Positions 34,640-47,190 of a stretch of 64,000 nucleotides of DNA are shown here, in pieces. The first letter of the stretch is position 1. Each line of letters starts with the position of its first letter. The notes under the pieces were generated by a model. The model was not told the DNA's origin and did no database searches. It saw nothing but the letters and a program-made list of their open reading frames with translations. The translations under genes and the position numbers were made by a program. The stretch is from Carnegiea gigantea (taxonomy: Eukaryota > Streptophyta > Magnoliopsida > Caryophyllales > Cactaceae), in contig JAKOGI010001180.1 in the NCBI GenBank assembly GCA_029747015.1, positions 1-64,000 on the forward strand, read 5' to 3'.

Positions 34640-35895
34640 ACTGATAGACCAGTGTTGGTTAATCCACTGGTGCCATCATGAAGTCGTGCCCACTCAGACC
34701 ACCGAGGATCCAAGGATCAAAGGTGACCACTGTCTTATCGTCCAAGACGTACGAAGGACAAGTCTGAAGTGACCAAGCCACCCCCATATCGTAGACCTTC
34801 CAAAGAATGCCAAACTTATAGATATTACTAGAAAAGTATTGGCGCTTCCAGGAAGTAGCACATATAGGAGCATCAAAGAATTGATCGAGGGAAGGGTCTG
34901 GATTAGAACTGATGGTATGGTACCAGGACAGCCAAGTTAACCATTGTCTCATCCATTGATAGACAACGGTTCTCTCAAGAATCTCCCGCTCCCCATCAAA
35001 GACCAACTGTTCAGGGAAGAGTCGGATCTCCTTAGGTTTGAACTCCTTAAGGAGATAGAAAACTATTCTTCCCTTCAGGTAGGGATTTAGGGGCTTACCC
35101 CGTCCTATCCACCACTCTAAAGGTAGTTTTGTTGACCCATAGGGCTTACCAACGGCCGCTTTTAGTCGTTCCCAAGGCTTTGATTGAGTCGACATCAAAG
35201 GCGCTCTCACTCTATAACCTGCACCAGCCAATCTCTGAAGTACTGAGAAATTTTGAATCGAGTACTTGTGATTGAGTTGGCATAGGCCAATGGTGGAAGG
35301 GCACATTGTCAGGGCTCGCAAGGAGATAGGGGACAAATCCACTTGTAAGTGTTTTGTCCAATATTTCTTCGCGAACTCGAGAGTCCCATTCTCTTCTATT
35401 AAAGATTTAGATAATGGGATGGTGACTCCCATGCGATCTAACAATTTTGTGTACTCGTCGGCTACCCGTGCATCCGCGATGACCACATCATCACCGAGAA
35501 TAGCATAGTCCCAAAACGGACTCTTTCTATTCGGATATGCTACTTTTGCTGCCATCCACACCATGTTGTGGTGTGGTGTGACAGAGTGAAGAGGGTCCAA
35601 GAGCCATAGTAGCCCAAGGCTTGTCCAGCTAGGAAGGATATCTCAGTGGATCTCCTCACAAGGGGGGACCAAGACTGAAAGTATTCAATCCGTCAGCACC
35701 ATTCACGAGAGCCGAAGCGAGTGTCGGGTCCCATATCATAGACATGAGGTCATGAATCACTCCCAATGGCCATCTATCGGTCGCAGATTTCAGGTCAAAC
35801 GAGTAAACTCGTGAACACCTTAATTCACGCAACCGGCGAATTGGTTGAACGTTCCATCAGTGGGAAGACGGCGAAGAACAGCCATCGCCCTCTAT
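34640..35895 (-). pseudogene. Mitovirus RNA-dependent RNA polymerase, long fossil (copy A)
   Basis: Read on the minus strand, this covers most of the polymerase core and C terminus. From upstream it shows a TDGTFNQ segment near 35880, motif A with SFDLKSATDRWPLG, a motif B region ending VNGADGLNTF, and the LAGQALGYYGSW box. The catalytic YAILGDDVVI follows, with GDD at 35487-35495. Then come EFAKKYW, LAGAGYRVRAPLMSTQS, LNPYLKGRIVF and a C-terminal tail to 34659. From about 35600 down, 313 codons are open. Upstream at least three breaks occur: near 35835, near 35670 (stop), and in a CACACCACACC run near 35590. All catalytic motifs remain legible, so decay is moderate. In living mitoviruses this enzyme copies the RNA genome inside mitochondria; here it is a DNA relic without an intact start. 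Confidence 0.93.
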
Positions 35896-36110
35896 GCCTC
35901 TCTATATGTCTTTTTCCCTTATTTCGAAATTGCGTATAATATATAAATAAAGATGATTCGCTTTTTTTATGTTTCTTTAGCCTTTCGTGGAGATCGAATC
36001 CTCTTGGCCTCTCAACTCAGATTTCCCACGTAGTTCGTCGGTTAAACCAACGATTCTCTTCTCAAAGTCAAAGCAATGAAAGAACCACCCCTTCCTGTTT
36101 TTTGTACTGA

Positions 36111-36575
36111 AAGAAAAGTAGACCCCAGTCCTTCTTTACCACTATTAAGATAGAGGGGGTGAGGGGGTGGTTTACATACAACCGAGGCAACGTGGTTTAT
36201 GAACAACAAATCTTTCATACTCTATGGGAGCCCAGTGATTTACAATTTAGACGGAGTGATCCTATTTATTTCCCTTCTGCTAGTAGCACTTCCACTCTTT
36301 CTTCAACTAAGTCCGACGCGCAAAGTGCTCCACCTGACTTGGACCAATTATTTCATCTTTTTTGTGATGAATACACCAGGTGTGTGCATGAAGCCGGGAG
36401 GGTATTACCCCCGGAATGGACCATGCCTGAGCTTGTTCGGGCAGTGCTTGGGGATGACGCTATTCAGCACGGCTTTATGACGGATGCCTACTATGATGTG
36501 ATGTTATGTGGCACTCGTAGTTGGGGATGCGAGGAGCTGCTGAAGTTTCTGGATCTAATCCACTATGTCTTTTAG
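36111..36575 (+). CDS. Orphan ORF, no ATG start
   Basis: The frame is open from just after a stop at 36108-36110 to 36575, about 154 codons. The first ATG is far downstream, in PEWTMPELVRAV. A GTG lies at 36159, so a conventional start is missing unless RNA editing or another start is used. The C-terminal half (DLDQLFHLFCDEYTRCVHEAG, then LGDDAIQHGFMTDAYYDVML and CGTRSWGCEELLKFLDLI) looks like genuine folded protein rather than a chance frame. The GDD here is not in a polymerase context. The N-terminal half is Ser/Thr-rich. I do not recognise the family. It lies 250 bases from the end of the long mitovirus fossil on the opposite strand. Confidence 0.4.
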   Translation, partial: KKSRPQSFFTTIKIEGVRGWFTYNRGNVVYEQQIFHTLWEPSDLQFRRSDPIYFPSASSTSTLSSTKSDAQSAPPDLDQLFHLFCDEYTRCVHEAGRVLPPEWTMPELVRAVLGDDAIQHGFMTDAYYDVMLCGTRSWGCEELLKFLDLIHYVF

Positions 36576-36589
36576 TAGCGAAAGGGGAG

Positions 36590-39500
36590 TCAGGACAAAG
36601 GAAAGAGCGAAGTCTAAAAAGGGGCCTTGACTTACTGTTTGCTTTACAGTTGGGATGGATAGGTTTCATCGAGTGCCTTACCGGAAAGCGACGATCTATT
36701 TGAAGGGCTCGGGCGCTTGCTCCGAAAGAGGAATCCTGATCCTTCTTCTCATAAACCTCCCTGCTGTGCCCCTCAATCCCATATCTACTACTTAGTCAAG
36801 TCCTTAACTACTTCTATATCTTAGTTGAAGCCTTCTCTCAGATCTACTTTTTATAGTATGCATTTCCGGGGCGTCGAAAGGATTCTAACCAAGCGGAACT
36901 GGACGAGCCACGTCATTTGAATCTTCACAGGCCCAACACAACGGAAAAGGGAATAAGGGACGTATTAAACTTGAGAAAGCAGATAGGCGCTACGCCCTGG
37001 AACCAATCAACCTGCTTCGACCGATAGAGCTAAACCCAACTAAGGGCATTTACTCATAACTCCAACTGCTAAGCAACTATCTCTTTAACCCTTACTCGAG
37101 ACCTCTTTCTCTCGGGCTTCAAAGTGGCATAATTCAATACCTTAACTCACTCCTTAACCGTTCAGGCCTATCGACGTCATATGCCCTCACTTCCCTTCGA
37201 GAGCAATCAATGGGTCAGTTAACGCAGTTCAAAAGTACTCCCTTCGGGTTAGCTTAGAAATAACTCCAACTCCTGATTGAAGAACTGCATTAACATCTTA
37301 ACTCTTAACTAACTTAGCTCGATAACAACCCTGACCGGCTGCTCTTGTTGAAAGTACAGAGTCCGAGGAAAAACCCTTAAGCATCGCTTCCTTCTTAACT
37401 TGTTGAATTAACTCAAAAAACAACCAATTACGTAACTCTCTCTTACCCGGTTACGAACCTAACTAAACTAATGCTTTCGTCATCGTGTCCCTTGAGGTAT
37501 GAGTCAGTTAGCGGGAGAGAACTCCTTAACTCAATAGCTCATTAGCTACCCTTGCTTGTGGCCTATTAGAGTATGAACTTCGACTTTAAGATATTTTTCC
37601 GTGAGTTCAACAACAAACAAAGCAGTTACAGCTGGTGAAACAACAGGAAAGGACAGAGACTCTATACCGTGCTTGTGACGCTAATCATTAAAGGTTGCAT
37701 TCCTTCTCTATTCTATTAGCTACTGAAGGCTATGACAGGAATTAACTAAAATTACCGTTCCTTTCGTGCTTCTTTCGAGGAAGCACTTCACTCTCCTTCT
37801 TTCACTAATAGAGCTATACGGAGTCCATTAAGAGTCAGTTAACGGGGTACGAACAGTAGCTTTAGCCCTTCGACAGTCTTAACAAATGTAGGAAGCCAAT
37901 ATAACTCTACCCTCAGAGGCACATACAACGATTGGCTTTTCCTCACCCTTTCTCTCTCGTTCTTAGGTAATCGATCATCTTCACCTCTCTTCTCTTATGA
38001 TATTATGATATTTCTTAACCCTTTTTTTTCATGATTCCGTGCATACTTACTTCGAATGCTGACTTTGCCCAAGGTATTAATTAGGAAGTCTTCCTGGTAA
38101 GGCTATCTTCTTAACCTAAGACCTCTTACCTGGGAACATATCGGAGTGCTTTTCTAGCAACATGGTCCTTTTCCGCATCGGCATCCCAAGTCAGCGTTGA
38201 AAGAGAATCTGCCCGCTTGCTGTGTGCGACAGCACGCGCGAAAGGCTGATAAAGAATTCTGCAGAGTAGTTCGGGAGAGTTCCGTTTATCGGTTTTAGCT
38301 CCTTGCCTTCGCTCCTGTCGTTTAGCAGCCAACGCGTAAGATCGGTTTCGCGAGTCAGACAGCCTCCTCTCGCTCAATCTTCCAATAGAGACTTTTCTCC
38401 TTTACTCTCTAATCTAGAACTTGTCTATCACACAGACGATTATCCGACATTGATTACTTTAATTCTCCATATTGAAAGAAGTGGGAAATTCCGTATCAAG
38501 AAGACTATTATCCTCTACTGATTAGTTTGATGTCCTAGATCAATCAATTCCTTGCATAACTAACTACGTCAGCATGAAAAGCGAAGCAAAGCCAATCGCT
38601 GAGAAAGGGCCGGAAGGAAGGGTATTCGGCTAAGCCTTTTGTTTGTCGATAAGACAGGTTAATTCCTTAGTTAGAAGTGCGTATCCAAGGGAAGATCCCC
38701 AGGTTTCCTCGTACTATCTATGTCGGAAGCTTCCAACCAAGCTAGTCTGTTACAATCTTATTATTCTAACGCTGGCAAGTTAGTACTTGAAAGGAAATAG
38801 AAAGTATTTTAAGCCCAACGCCCTCCACCACATCTGGCTTTTATCAAGCCTAATGGTAGGAAGGTCATGACTGACTTTCTTCACATTCGAGACAACATGC
38901 TAACCATGGACGATTCTCAGAGTACCGTTCACCGTCGGGATCCCAGTACCCCTCGAAGACCCATATGTGCCCTGTCATATGAGACTACGTCAGCAAGGGG
39001 TGATTACCTCATTAAGGGTAAATCCTTCCCATCTGCAACGCAGTTCTCTAGTAGACCCACAGTCCCGAAATCGTGGATAGACACTAACCTTAACCTTGCC
39101 CCCTTTTACGGTGACAAGGGCCGAGAAGTGTCCCACACCAACCGGTCCACCAGGATTTGACTCCATGGAGGGTGATCGGTCTCTTAACCGATAAGGTAAC
39201 GGAAAGGTTCTTCTCAACTGGCTCAGATGTCGCTCCCGTAAGAGGAGAGGCTTTTTCGCGGGAATCAGATTCATTCCGTGACGCAAGTTAACAGAATAGC
39301 GTCACATACTTTCACCTGGGATTTACCCTAAAGGAGTGACTAGAGAACGACCTTATTAATACCCTTATGTTGTGTGGAGAAAATGACTTATCTCACAAAG
39401 AGGGAGGTCTAAACGGAAGCAGGATTTTCTTAAGTCCAAGCTGTTCGGCATCGCTAACAAAGCAAGCAGCTTTCTCATAACTTATTGAAAGGGTCCTTCT

Positions 39501-41730
39501 GGTAAAGAAAAGTAGTCCCTATTGAGCTCCGCTAGGCGTAGATAGAAAAAAGACACTAACTAGATGTCACCGACCTAAACTAAAAGAAAGAAGCAAAGCT
39601 TTAAGTTGATGTTGCCTTAGTTAGGTCACTCCGAGAAGACTATTAATCGATCCAATGTGGATTGGCGACTCATTAGCCTCCCTTCCCTGAACCCGCTCCT
39701 TTAACGAGTGGAAGTGCGAGCGTAGCGAGGGAAAAGAAGATTATATAGCTGAAGCTTATAAAAAAACCTCTATAAACTGCAGTTCTAGTCAGTCAGCATG
39801 AAAAGAGGCTCCGACTAATACTATTGCATTGGATGTTGAAAGCCTAACATCGGCGCTCTCTGCAGATCTTTCTCGGGAAAAGACGACGGTGCTATTGATA
39901 CGGATGCTCCAAAGGCCCATGTTCAACGGCGGACGTAATCACTTCTACGAGCTTGATCGGTAACTGCATGTCCTTTCACTGGCTTAGAAATAGGTGCTGC
40001 TCTTCGCTCTCCAACTGCCTTAAGACTTCACCGGTGATAGGATTCATTTCAAGAAGAAAGCTCGGGAGTCAGTTCACGTCTTTGTTCTCTTCCCCTATCC
40101 CTCTTAGTTAGGGGGGGTCGAGCTTAGCTCATGAGATCAACTCATCTTTTAACAACAAGGGCAAGAACTCTATTAGTTGCTATTTGACTCACTTACCTTG
40201 TGACAGATGACGGATTCTCTCGTTCGGGCTTAGTCCGTAACTCTATTCTTAACTCCTATCAAGTATTAACTCATACATAGCTCGGGAGAGAACTCTATAC
40301 CTTAAAAGCTTGGGACCGATGAAGTCTTCTCCCTTCTTTTAGGGCTAGCTCCCGCTCGTTACTAACTCATACTCTTTCTTTCATACCTTCAAAGTGCCTA
40401 TAACTTAAGAAGCAGGTTAAACAACACTAACTCGATTAACTCTTTCCCTACAACCGTAAAAGTGACACTAATTAACTTAAAAGAAACCCTATAAGCACCA
40501 TCCGACTTCCCCTATTAGATGAGAGGGCTCTGGGAGAAAGCTATGAGTTAAGACTTGGTACGAAGGGATCGATCAAATCTCTACTTTTTGATAGTAAGGA
40601 CAGAAGGGCTAATGTTATCGTAATCGATTACCCAGCACGAGGTTTAACTAGACCCCGCACAGCGAGGAACGAAGTAACTCGACCAACGGGAGAGGAACAG
40701 AGGCCGAACCCAGTGCAAGGAGGGAAAGAACTATTACGTCAACGACCTACTCCCCCGCTTACAAGCTAGCCAGATTCCGTCTTCTTCTAAACCTTTTCTC
40801 TATCTCCCACTTCTTTTCCATTGAGGACGGCAACTCCTTACCTTACTAAGGCATACTGTCACTTTGACGGGTTTCAGGACGAACTTACAGGAGTCAAAAG
40901 CATTTTGAGTACCTGATCCTTATGTAGCCAGACCAAGGCTAAACCTCCTCGAACTCTTACACCCGGAGTCCCCTGTCAGAACTCTTAACAGGACACCTGA
41001 GTTAACAACCTGGAGCAAGAACACTATGTAACCCAATGCCTATAACTCCGAACTCCCTGACTTATGGCTTCGCAACTCCTAGCTTCATTCTGGTTAGACA
41101 CCCTAGGAAATGGACCAATTCTCGTTGGAGGGTTAGACAACGTAACCTGGAATGGAACCAAAGGCTTGGTGTTAAGTCCTCTAACTATAAACTCAACGCT
41201 TCAGGAATCGTTTAAGGTTTAGAAACAAAAGGAAATGCCTTAGAGAAAAATCCAACAACCTCTAATTCCTCAAGACAGGAGTCCCAGACAGATTAGTGAT
41301 AAGTATTGGATGGATTATCGAGTTATTAATTCACCCGATGGACGAGCTGGGAAGGTTCACATTGCCGGAAACGAGGCTTTTCCCTTTACTTCAAGTCAAT
41401 CTAACCGAGCCCAAGCTAACGCCCTCGGTCCCTTTGAGGTAGTTTCCTTCGGGATATAGAAAAGAAATTCCTATTTTGTCAATTCAAAGAACCCAAAGGC
41501 CTAGCATAGCAGCCGAACCTACAAAGTAATGCTTAGGAAAAGAAGCTTAGCTCGAAGGCTTGATTCCCTACTCCATTTTCTTTTTGGAGCGGGAATGACT
41601 TAGAAGAGCATTTGAGAGTTTCTAAGTCCGGGAATCGTTTTTTTTAGCTTAAAGGGAATCCTCTTTCATCCGACCTAACGGGTAACCTCACTGCTTGCTG
41701 CATTCTCGACACCTGACTTCTAAAGGGGGC
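36590..41730. repeat. Long ORF-poor region rich in TTAACTC / AACTCC motifs
   Basis: Across about 5 kb the only frames near 100 codons are 38867-39160 (plus, ATG) and its opposite-strand overlap, plus a frame at 38126-38377. None is recognised. Between about 37040 and 37600, and again 40180-40460 and 40840-41080, the sequence is crowded with short related words: TTAACTC, AACTCCTTAA, GTAACTC, CGGGAGAGAACTC. Stops from TAA in these words close most frames. This fits the short degenerate repeat type of expansion known from large plant mitochondrial genomes. At 41310-41340 a frame reads YWMDYRVINS, faintly like a reverse transcriptase motif, but nothing around it supports that. Confidence 0.4.
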
Positions 41731-41734
41731 ACTG

Positions 41735-44700
41735 ATTATTGATCACAAATCGCTTGTTATCGAATAGGTTATTCTCTTTGCTTTTTCATCTTACTGTGAC
41801 GCTGCTTCAATCAAGGCGCGTCAGCCCTGAGAGAGAATCCAGTAGCTGTCCAACGGTTGCAAGCAAGCTACTCCTTTTGAGAGATAAGCAGCTATTGGAT
41901 CATCAGGCTTGGGGGCGTAGCGATAACTCGAGACCTTCCTCTCAACTATTGACAATTACAGAATCTATATATTCAATACGCCCGGCAAGACGCGATAAAG
42001 ACCTGAAGGGCTTCTGAAGCCCTTCGATCAAATGAAAGTCCCACAGCTGATTCAATAGCTGTCCTCTATCAAGCACCGGTTACTGATTAACGTCCGACAA
42101 CAGGAAAGAGAGGACGAGCTAGTTACACAGCCCATATATATATTACTATCCCGGTCGTCACATGATTACCATTCCTTAGCCCTCTCCTTTTTTTCTTTAG
42201 TCAGACTAGTTACTGAAAGCATTTCTCGCCTGTCGCCCGGTCTGATTGAGGGTGGGACCTGAGATCGACGCTGCTGCTTTCTCCGCACCTTCGTCTGCTA
42301 ATAGCTTCACAGTCAACCCCTGCGCCTTTCGCTGAGCCGGATGCGGATATGCCGACAAAAGCTACATACTTTAGTACTTCTGCCAGACTTCACTAAAGCT
42401 ACAAAACTTCCGAGTCGCCAAACATAAACTCTAGTCCCAAACGCTTCAATCAGTTTTGCTGAAACAAAGATCTTGTTCCCGGCTAAGCGTAAATAGAGTT
42501 CAGAGTCGACTTTTGCACATTACATAAAATAGCTAGCGCTCTTGAAGGAAGATCTTTGGGTATTGGGACCCCTTCTGTAACAACCGATTCGAAAAATCCC
42601 TTACCTGCTTTAAGCTCTGTCAAATCCCGACGAGAATGCCAGCGAATTCTCTTTTTTTAAGGAATTCCGCGCCTCCTTCAGAGTTGTTATGCAAAGCCAT
42701 CCGAGGAAACCTTTCCTACTACTGATAAGGAGAATGGAAATCCTTTTCTCGAAAAAGGGGGTGAATTTCATTTCCCTTCCTAGGGCACAAAGGAGAGACC
42801 AGACGACGATGTGCCTCCGTCAAACCATTCACTCTTTGAACCTTTCCTTGCCTTTACCAAGCCAAGAACTGCACATTGGAGCGCTTTCTCGTCCCCTTGT
42901 TACTATTGGCTTGAAACCTTCACCTTTTCGATTCTACTGGATGGAGAAGAAAGCTTTCGATTCATTTCTTCTTCTCGTCCGTCAATCAAAGTGGTTTGTT
43001 TGCCAGAAAAGATCATCTTTCTTTCTTATTCTGATTGATAGGGTAGTGAAAAGTATCCCGTTGTTAGGGTGGGGAATCAATGACGAATCGTGGTAGTAGA
43101 CATAGACGTGAAAGCAAGCCTAACCGATCGGACCCACAAAATGGACAGTTAATGCTCAATCTTTTCCGATGGTTCCGAAAGAATAAGGGGTTAGTACGCT
43201 ATTACGTTGTAGGCTCTATACATACGGCACAATAATGAATGCGAATTCGCAGGTCGCTCCTCACTCCGCACCAACCCGAATTTGACAAAAGGGGTTGAAC
43301 GCGGATTGTTGCTAGTCGTTCGTGGCAACTAGCAGTTCTTGTGTGACGAGTGTTGCTAATTAATTAATAGCCACCAAATCCAGGTAGGACAATTTGACGG
43401 GTCCACTTGGAACCCCCAATCAGCCCATGCAGTTAAAAGGAATGTCTATTATTAATTATTTGTGGGTTGGTTTGAAATGGTTTCGAACGTAGTAGCGAGC
43501 CTCCTTTTCTCACTGGCCAGAATACACTTAGTTAGCACCACAAGCGTGAAGAGCGCGCAGAATCAAATAACAATTCCTTTAACCCCGTGGTGGCATTTCA
43601 GCCAGTTGATACAGAAGTGAGCTAGACTGTCTCATGTCAAAGCGGATAGTCTTTGATGACTAGTAGACTAAAAAAAGGGGTGCTTGCTATGCGTCTGACC
43701 CGGAAGGATGTGCCTACTATGGCAGGAAGGGGCTTGCGCACAAAACTGCTTTATTGGTGGGTGGGCTGCTTTCAAGGTGGAAATACAACACCACAACCAA
43801 AAGGGGTAGTCGCTTATGATGGTACGATCTGGTACCGGGGATCCTAGTGCGTAGCCGGTAAGGAAGTGTTTATTAAGTTCGCAAAATGTTCAAAGTGCCA
43901 GCAGTTCCCTTTCGTTTAGTTGGTGAAAGCTAAGGTGGAAGTTGGTGGGCGTAGAAGTCTAAGTGCAAGAAAAATCATCATCTGCCCACATCTTAATCAA
44001 CAGACTAAGCAGCAGGTAAGGGTAACGCACAAGAGAGTTAGAAAAAGGCACCCCTTTCGCCTCCTTCCTTGGTTTCATTTTCGATTTTGCACTGCTATAG
44101 TATGCTTTGGAGGAATCCTGTAATAAAAAGTCGTTTTGTTTTGGCCTCTTTTTCTATTCCTAGTAGCGAGGCCCAACGAGGTAGAATGCTTTCCCTAGGG
44201 GATAAGATAGTGTTCCAGAAGTTTGCCTACTTGCTTGGTTACAGTGTTGACCCGAAAAGAGACAAACCATTTAAGGAATCCCCCCTAGTTACCAGGGAGT
44301 CTCTTTCCCGCGTAGGTCCCATTCATCGGCCACATACACGTTCTCAAGTAGTACACTTTTGGTCGAGCGAGAATAGACGATGCAGGTCATTTTTTGGGAG
44401 TTTTCTTTAAGGCATTCCTTTCCCGTCCTGAGCAAGCCTCTTTTCATTGACGCGGTCAGTCTGTAAGTGAAACAAAAATCCTTCCGATCAGCCAGTTGCA
44501 GAAGAAGCTCAGCTTCAAGCCAGTTAGACCAACGTCAAGTTCTGACGATGGCAGTTGCTAACCATAGAGTTGAATTTAAATTGATAAGCTAAGGCAATAG
44601 CATTTGAAAGTTCTCTTTGGAGTTTACTTAACATCAAGTTCCTGCAAACTAGGTTAAGAAATCCTGTGGGCTTCACAGCCAGTGAGAGGTGAAGTCCTTA

Positions 44701-45270
44701 TGTCTTATCCTTCCATGGAGAGCTCACTCTCTTTCCTCTATATTCCTTTCGTTTCCATACGTTTCTTCTTTCGATTCGATGGCAGCGGACTTCATACTGA
44801 AGGGTGCAGCAGAGGCTGGAAAAAGGTATGGGATATCTTCTCTTTAGGGGAAGGCCAAGTGCGAATGGAGCTCTTTCTAACTACAACGTATACGCAGCGA
44901 GTAAGGCTTTCAGTTCACAGTAGGACTACTAAAGTTCGTCAGCTTTGGAAAGAGAAGAAGAGGAGTCGATGAAGGGAAGAAGAAGATGTTGATTAGCTGC
45001 TTCCCGGACTTTCATCAATGGTTGATAAGACAGAATATTTCCCAAAAAGAAAAGCAGCTTAGGTAGAGTTGAGCTCTCCATTGCCTTTTGAGGCGAAAGC
45101 CTTTCATCCCTCCCTTCTTGGTCTGCTTTGCGGATAGTCGGGTGACGGAATTAGGGGATTGACTTAGACATACTAAGCGCTTTCAGTCGGGAGTACTTCA
45201 CTTCGTCAGCAAAAGCTTAAGCAGCCTTCTCACTAGTGAATGAAGTCAGTTTTCTCTCGAATAGCATACG
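41735..45270. other. Spacer with unassigned ORFs
   Basis: The longest ATG frame is 42689-43096 (135 codons, beginning MQSHPRKPFLLLIRRMEILF). It is rich in Phe, Leu and Ser and has no motif I can name. A frame at 44069-44410 begins with TTG, and one at 44682-44972 is 96 codons; both are unrecognised. A small inverted repeat TGCTAGT...ACTAGCA lies near 43310-43335. No RNA gene seen. Confidence 0.45.
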
Positions 45271-45276
45271 TACCAC

Positions 45277-45585
45277 ACCTTCACCACCTTGCCATTTGAG
45301 TTATGGCTTGGTCGGGGTCGTCCCTGAAATCCTTACCTTCGTGGTTATATTGTGAGTTTCAGATGAAACAAAGCGATATAACCCTATGCCCAGATGAGTT
45401 ATTTACTCAGCCTGGGATGATCCTGGAATGGTCGTCTTTATGAGGGTGGATGAAGGACTGGCTGCGATACTGTAATTGGTATTATCGTACCGCTATGGAT
45501 CCTGAGGTGGACAGACAGGGGCTCGACAAAAGAGAAAGTATCATGGTACGTCGTCTATCGGGTTTGGGACGAATTTTCCCTTTCC
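45277..45585 (+). pseudogene. Mitovirus polymerase C-terminal fragment (copy E)
   Basis: The first 49 bases (45277-45325) are identical to 24143-24191 and encode TFTTLPFELWLGRGRP. After that the sequence continues, with stops, through the expected NPYLRGYIV-type element, an EWSSL segment, DWLRYCNWYYRTAMDPEV and RQGL near 45520. This tail order matches the end of the other mitovirus copies. Several in-frame stops are present and no catalytic motif is included. The exact 49-base identity with copy D, with different sequence on both sides, points to recombination or gene conversion between fossils inside the mitochondrial genome. Confidence 0.75.
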
Positions 45586-45658
45586 CAATCGCTGATAGTT
45601 ACCATTAAGTGGTAGGCGGCATTTCGTCGATTATTGTTGTTTACTCTTGGATTATTCT

Positions 45659-46307
45659 CTAATCGGTGGAACTCTCAATCTCAGAGAGCACCTCCGCTAT
45701 TTTTAGTCGCTTTTCTGCTTCAGCCTCTTGGATATGCAGAGTCTCGAAAACCTCTTGTAAAAAGTTCTTTGTTGGTCTTATCCGTTGGCAGTTACGAAGA
45801 ACTGAACAAATCCTTTTTTTTAAGTAGTCAACACTAGGGGCGTTTGGCTCGAAAGGTTGATCCTCAGCATGAGGCCGTTCAAACAAAAAGGGATTGTGCC
45901 CTTGGAGCCGAAGTGGATTCCTCATTCCTGTTCGGCCCTTGGTTTATGCTCGTCCCTTCCGCCGGTGCTGGCGCCTGCGGCCTTTGGTCGAGGGCCGCCC
46001 ATATATCATCTTGGGGCACGCTGTCCACTGAGGTTGATGGTCCGGAAGCTCCCGTAGCCCCCCCCGAAGGAGCCATCATCTTAGCCAGCTCGGGATCCAA
46101 AATAGTAAAAACTATTGCTATAACCAGCCCTCCACCACACCACCCGAGTCTACTAAAAAGAAAGTGGAGAGATTTTGTGAGAAGCATGGATTTGAGTTTG
46201 ACAAGAAAGAAATGAAAATCCATACCAATCAATAGAAATGAAAAAGAAAAAAGGATCGAAATTAGGACCAAAAACTGAAACACTTTTGCACGACTTTCTT
46301 TAGTCAT
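45659..46307 (-). pseudogene. Chimeric membrane ORF, one frameshift
   Basis: An ATG at 46307 opens a 142-codon frame. Residues about 10-28 (FQFLVLISILFSFSFLLIG) and 55-70 are hydrophobic, followed by a Pro/Ser/Gly-rich linker starting MMAPSGGATGASGPS at about residue 77. The C-terminal part continues in a second frame (45925-45659) with NAPSVDYLKKRICSVLRN and a coiled-coil-like EAEAEKRLKIAEVLSEIES. The switch of frame lies close to a run of five A at plus 45885-45889. If joined, the product would be about 215 residues. Between the two membrane segments, VKLKSMLL and the following FSRLGW are shared with the ORF at 47719-48461. This layout is that of plant mitochondrial chimeric ORFs; function is unknown. 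Confidence 0.55.
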
Positions 46308-46686
46308 AGCTTCTCATCTCATCATTTTTGGGGGTGCAGTCTTCTTCTGTGTGTAGAACATTGGCTCATGCGTCCAATGGGTTGCACCTGACTGTACCCA
46401 GTTCAGTTGGAACAGAAGCACCACCGCTCATTGGTGGGGGAGCTGACTGAGATCTCCATATACTATGGTAATCATGTGATGCCCGTAGTAAGTCAAATAG
46501 AAGAGTCAAATTCGATTTTTCCGTTCTAGGGACAATGTTGTCTTTCACTATCACATGGGAAATTGATAAATAGAAATTGTCTGTGACGCTTTCAAGTAAT
46601 AAAAGATAAAGGGCTGACAGTTGCTATTGAATCAGCTGGTATAGAAGAGGCTAGTACACAAGCTACTAAAGCTAGCCAATGAGTTG

Positions 46687-46810
46687 AACGAACTGAATAT
46701 CGACTATACGTGAAACTCATTTCATTACGTATCGTCGTTCGAGTGAAGGAGTTGAACTTAGTTTTTCAATCTAAACGAATAGCTCTATAGACTTGGAGTG
46801 AGTCTATAAG
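46687..46810. repeat. Dispersed palindromic repeat, copy 3 (divergent)
   Basis: AACGAACTGAATATCGACT at 46687-46705 is identical to 20541-20559. TACGTGAAACTCATTTCATTACGTATCG and later CGAATAGCTCTATAG-like words also echo the modules at 19701 and 20437. It lies about 380 bases upstream of the minus-strand chimeric ORF start. Confidence 0.7.
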
Positions 46811-47190
46811 CTTCTCTTCGAGCAGGGAAGTGGGACAGGAACCTTAACTATCGACTTCTGACTTTCCAGTTCTGGTGGAATCTTCTCTAAAGGCAGTTCA
46901 GGCACTTCCGGGGGTTCAAAAGAATAGGAATCTCTTGAAGAATAAAGAGATATTATCGTTTATAGTAGTGAAATAGTATAGAAGCGGAATAGGATATCAT
47001 GTAGAAGTGGATTAGTTAGAGGAGGTAGCTGTGATGTGATAGCTGGTGTTGAATCAGTTGCCTTTGGCGTAATAACTTAATTATATTATATATATAAGAT
47101 ATAAGTGAAATAAAAAAAAATCCTATCTGCCTTAACTTAAGGAATGAATTTATAGAGATAGAGGAAGAGAAAAACCTCAGTAAGAAGAGC

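Noticed and set aside
35990..36005. GATCGAATCC resembling a tRNA T-loop
   Set aside because: No acceptor, D or anticodon stems could be placed around it.
36440..36470. LGDD in the orphan ORF as a polymerase catalytic site
   Set aside because: Surrounding residues do not fit motif C of any polymerase and motifs A and B are absent.
41310..41345. YWMDYRVINS reading, faintly like a reverse transcriptase motif
   Set aside because: No other reverse-transcriptase block occurs in order on either side; too short.
47090..47108. ATATATAAGATATAAGTGA promoter-like sequence
   Set aside because: Suggestive CRTA-type core, but AT-rich DNA produces it easily and the next candidate ORF is over 600 bases away.
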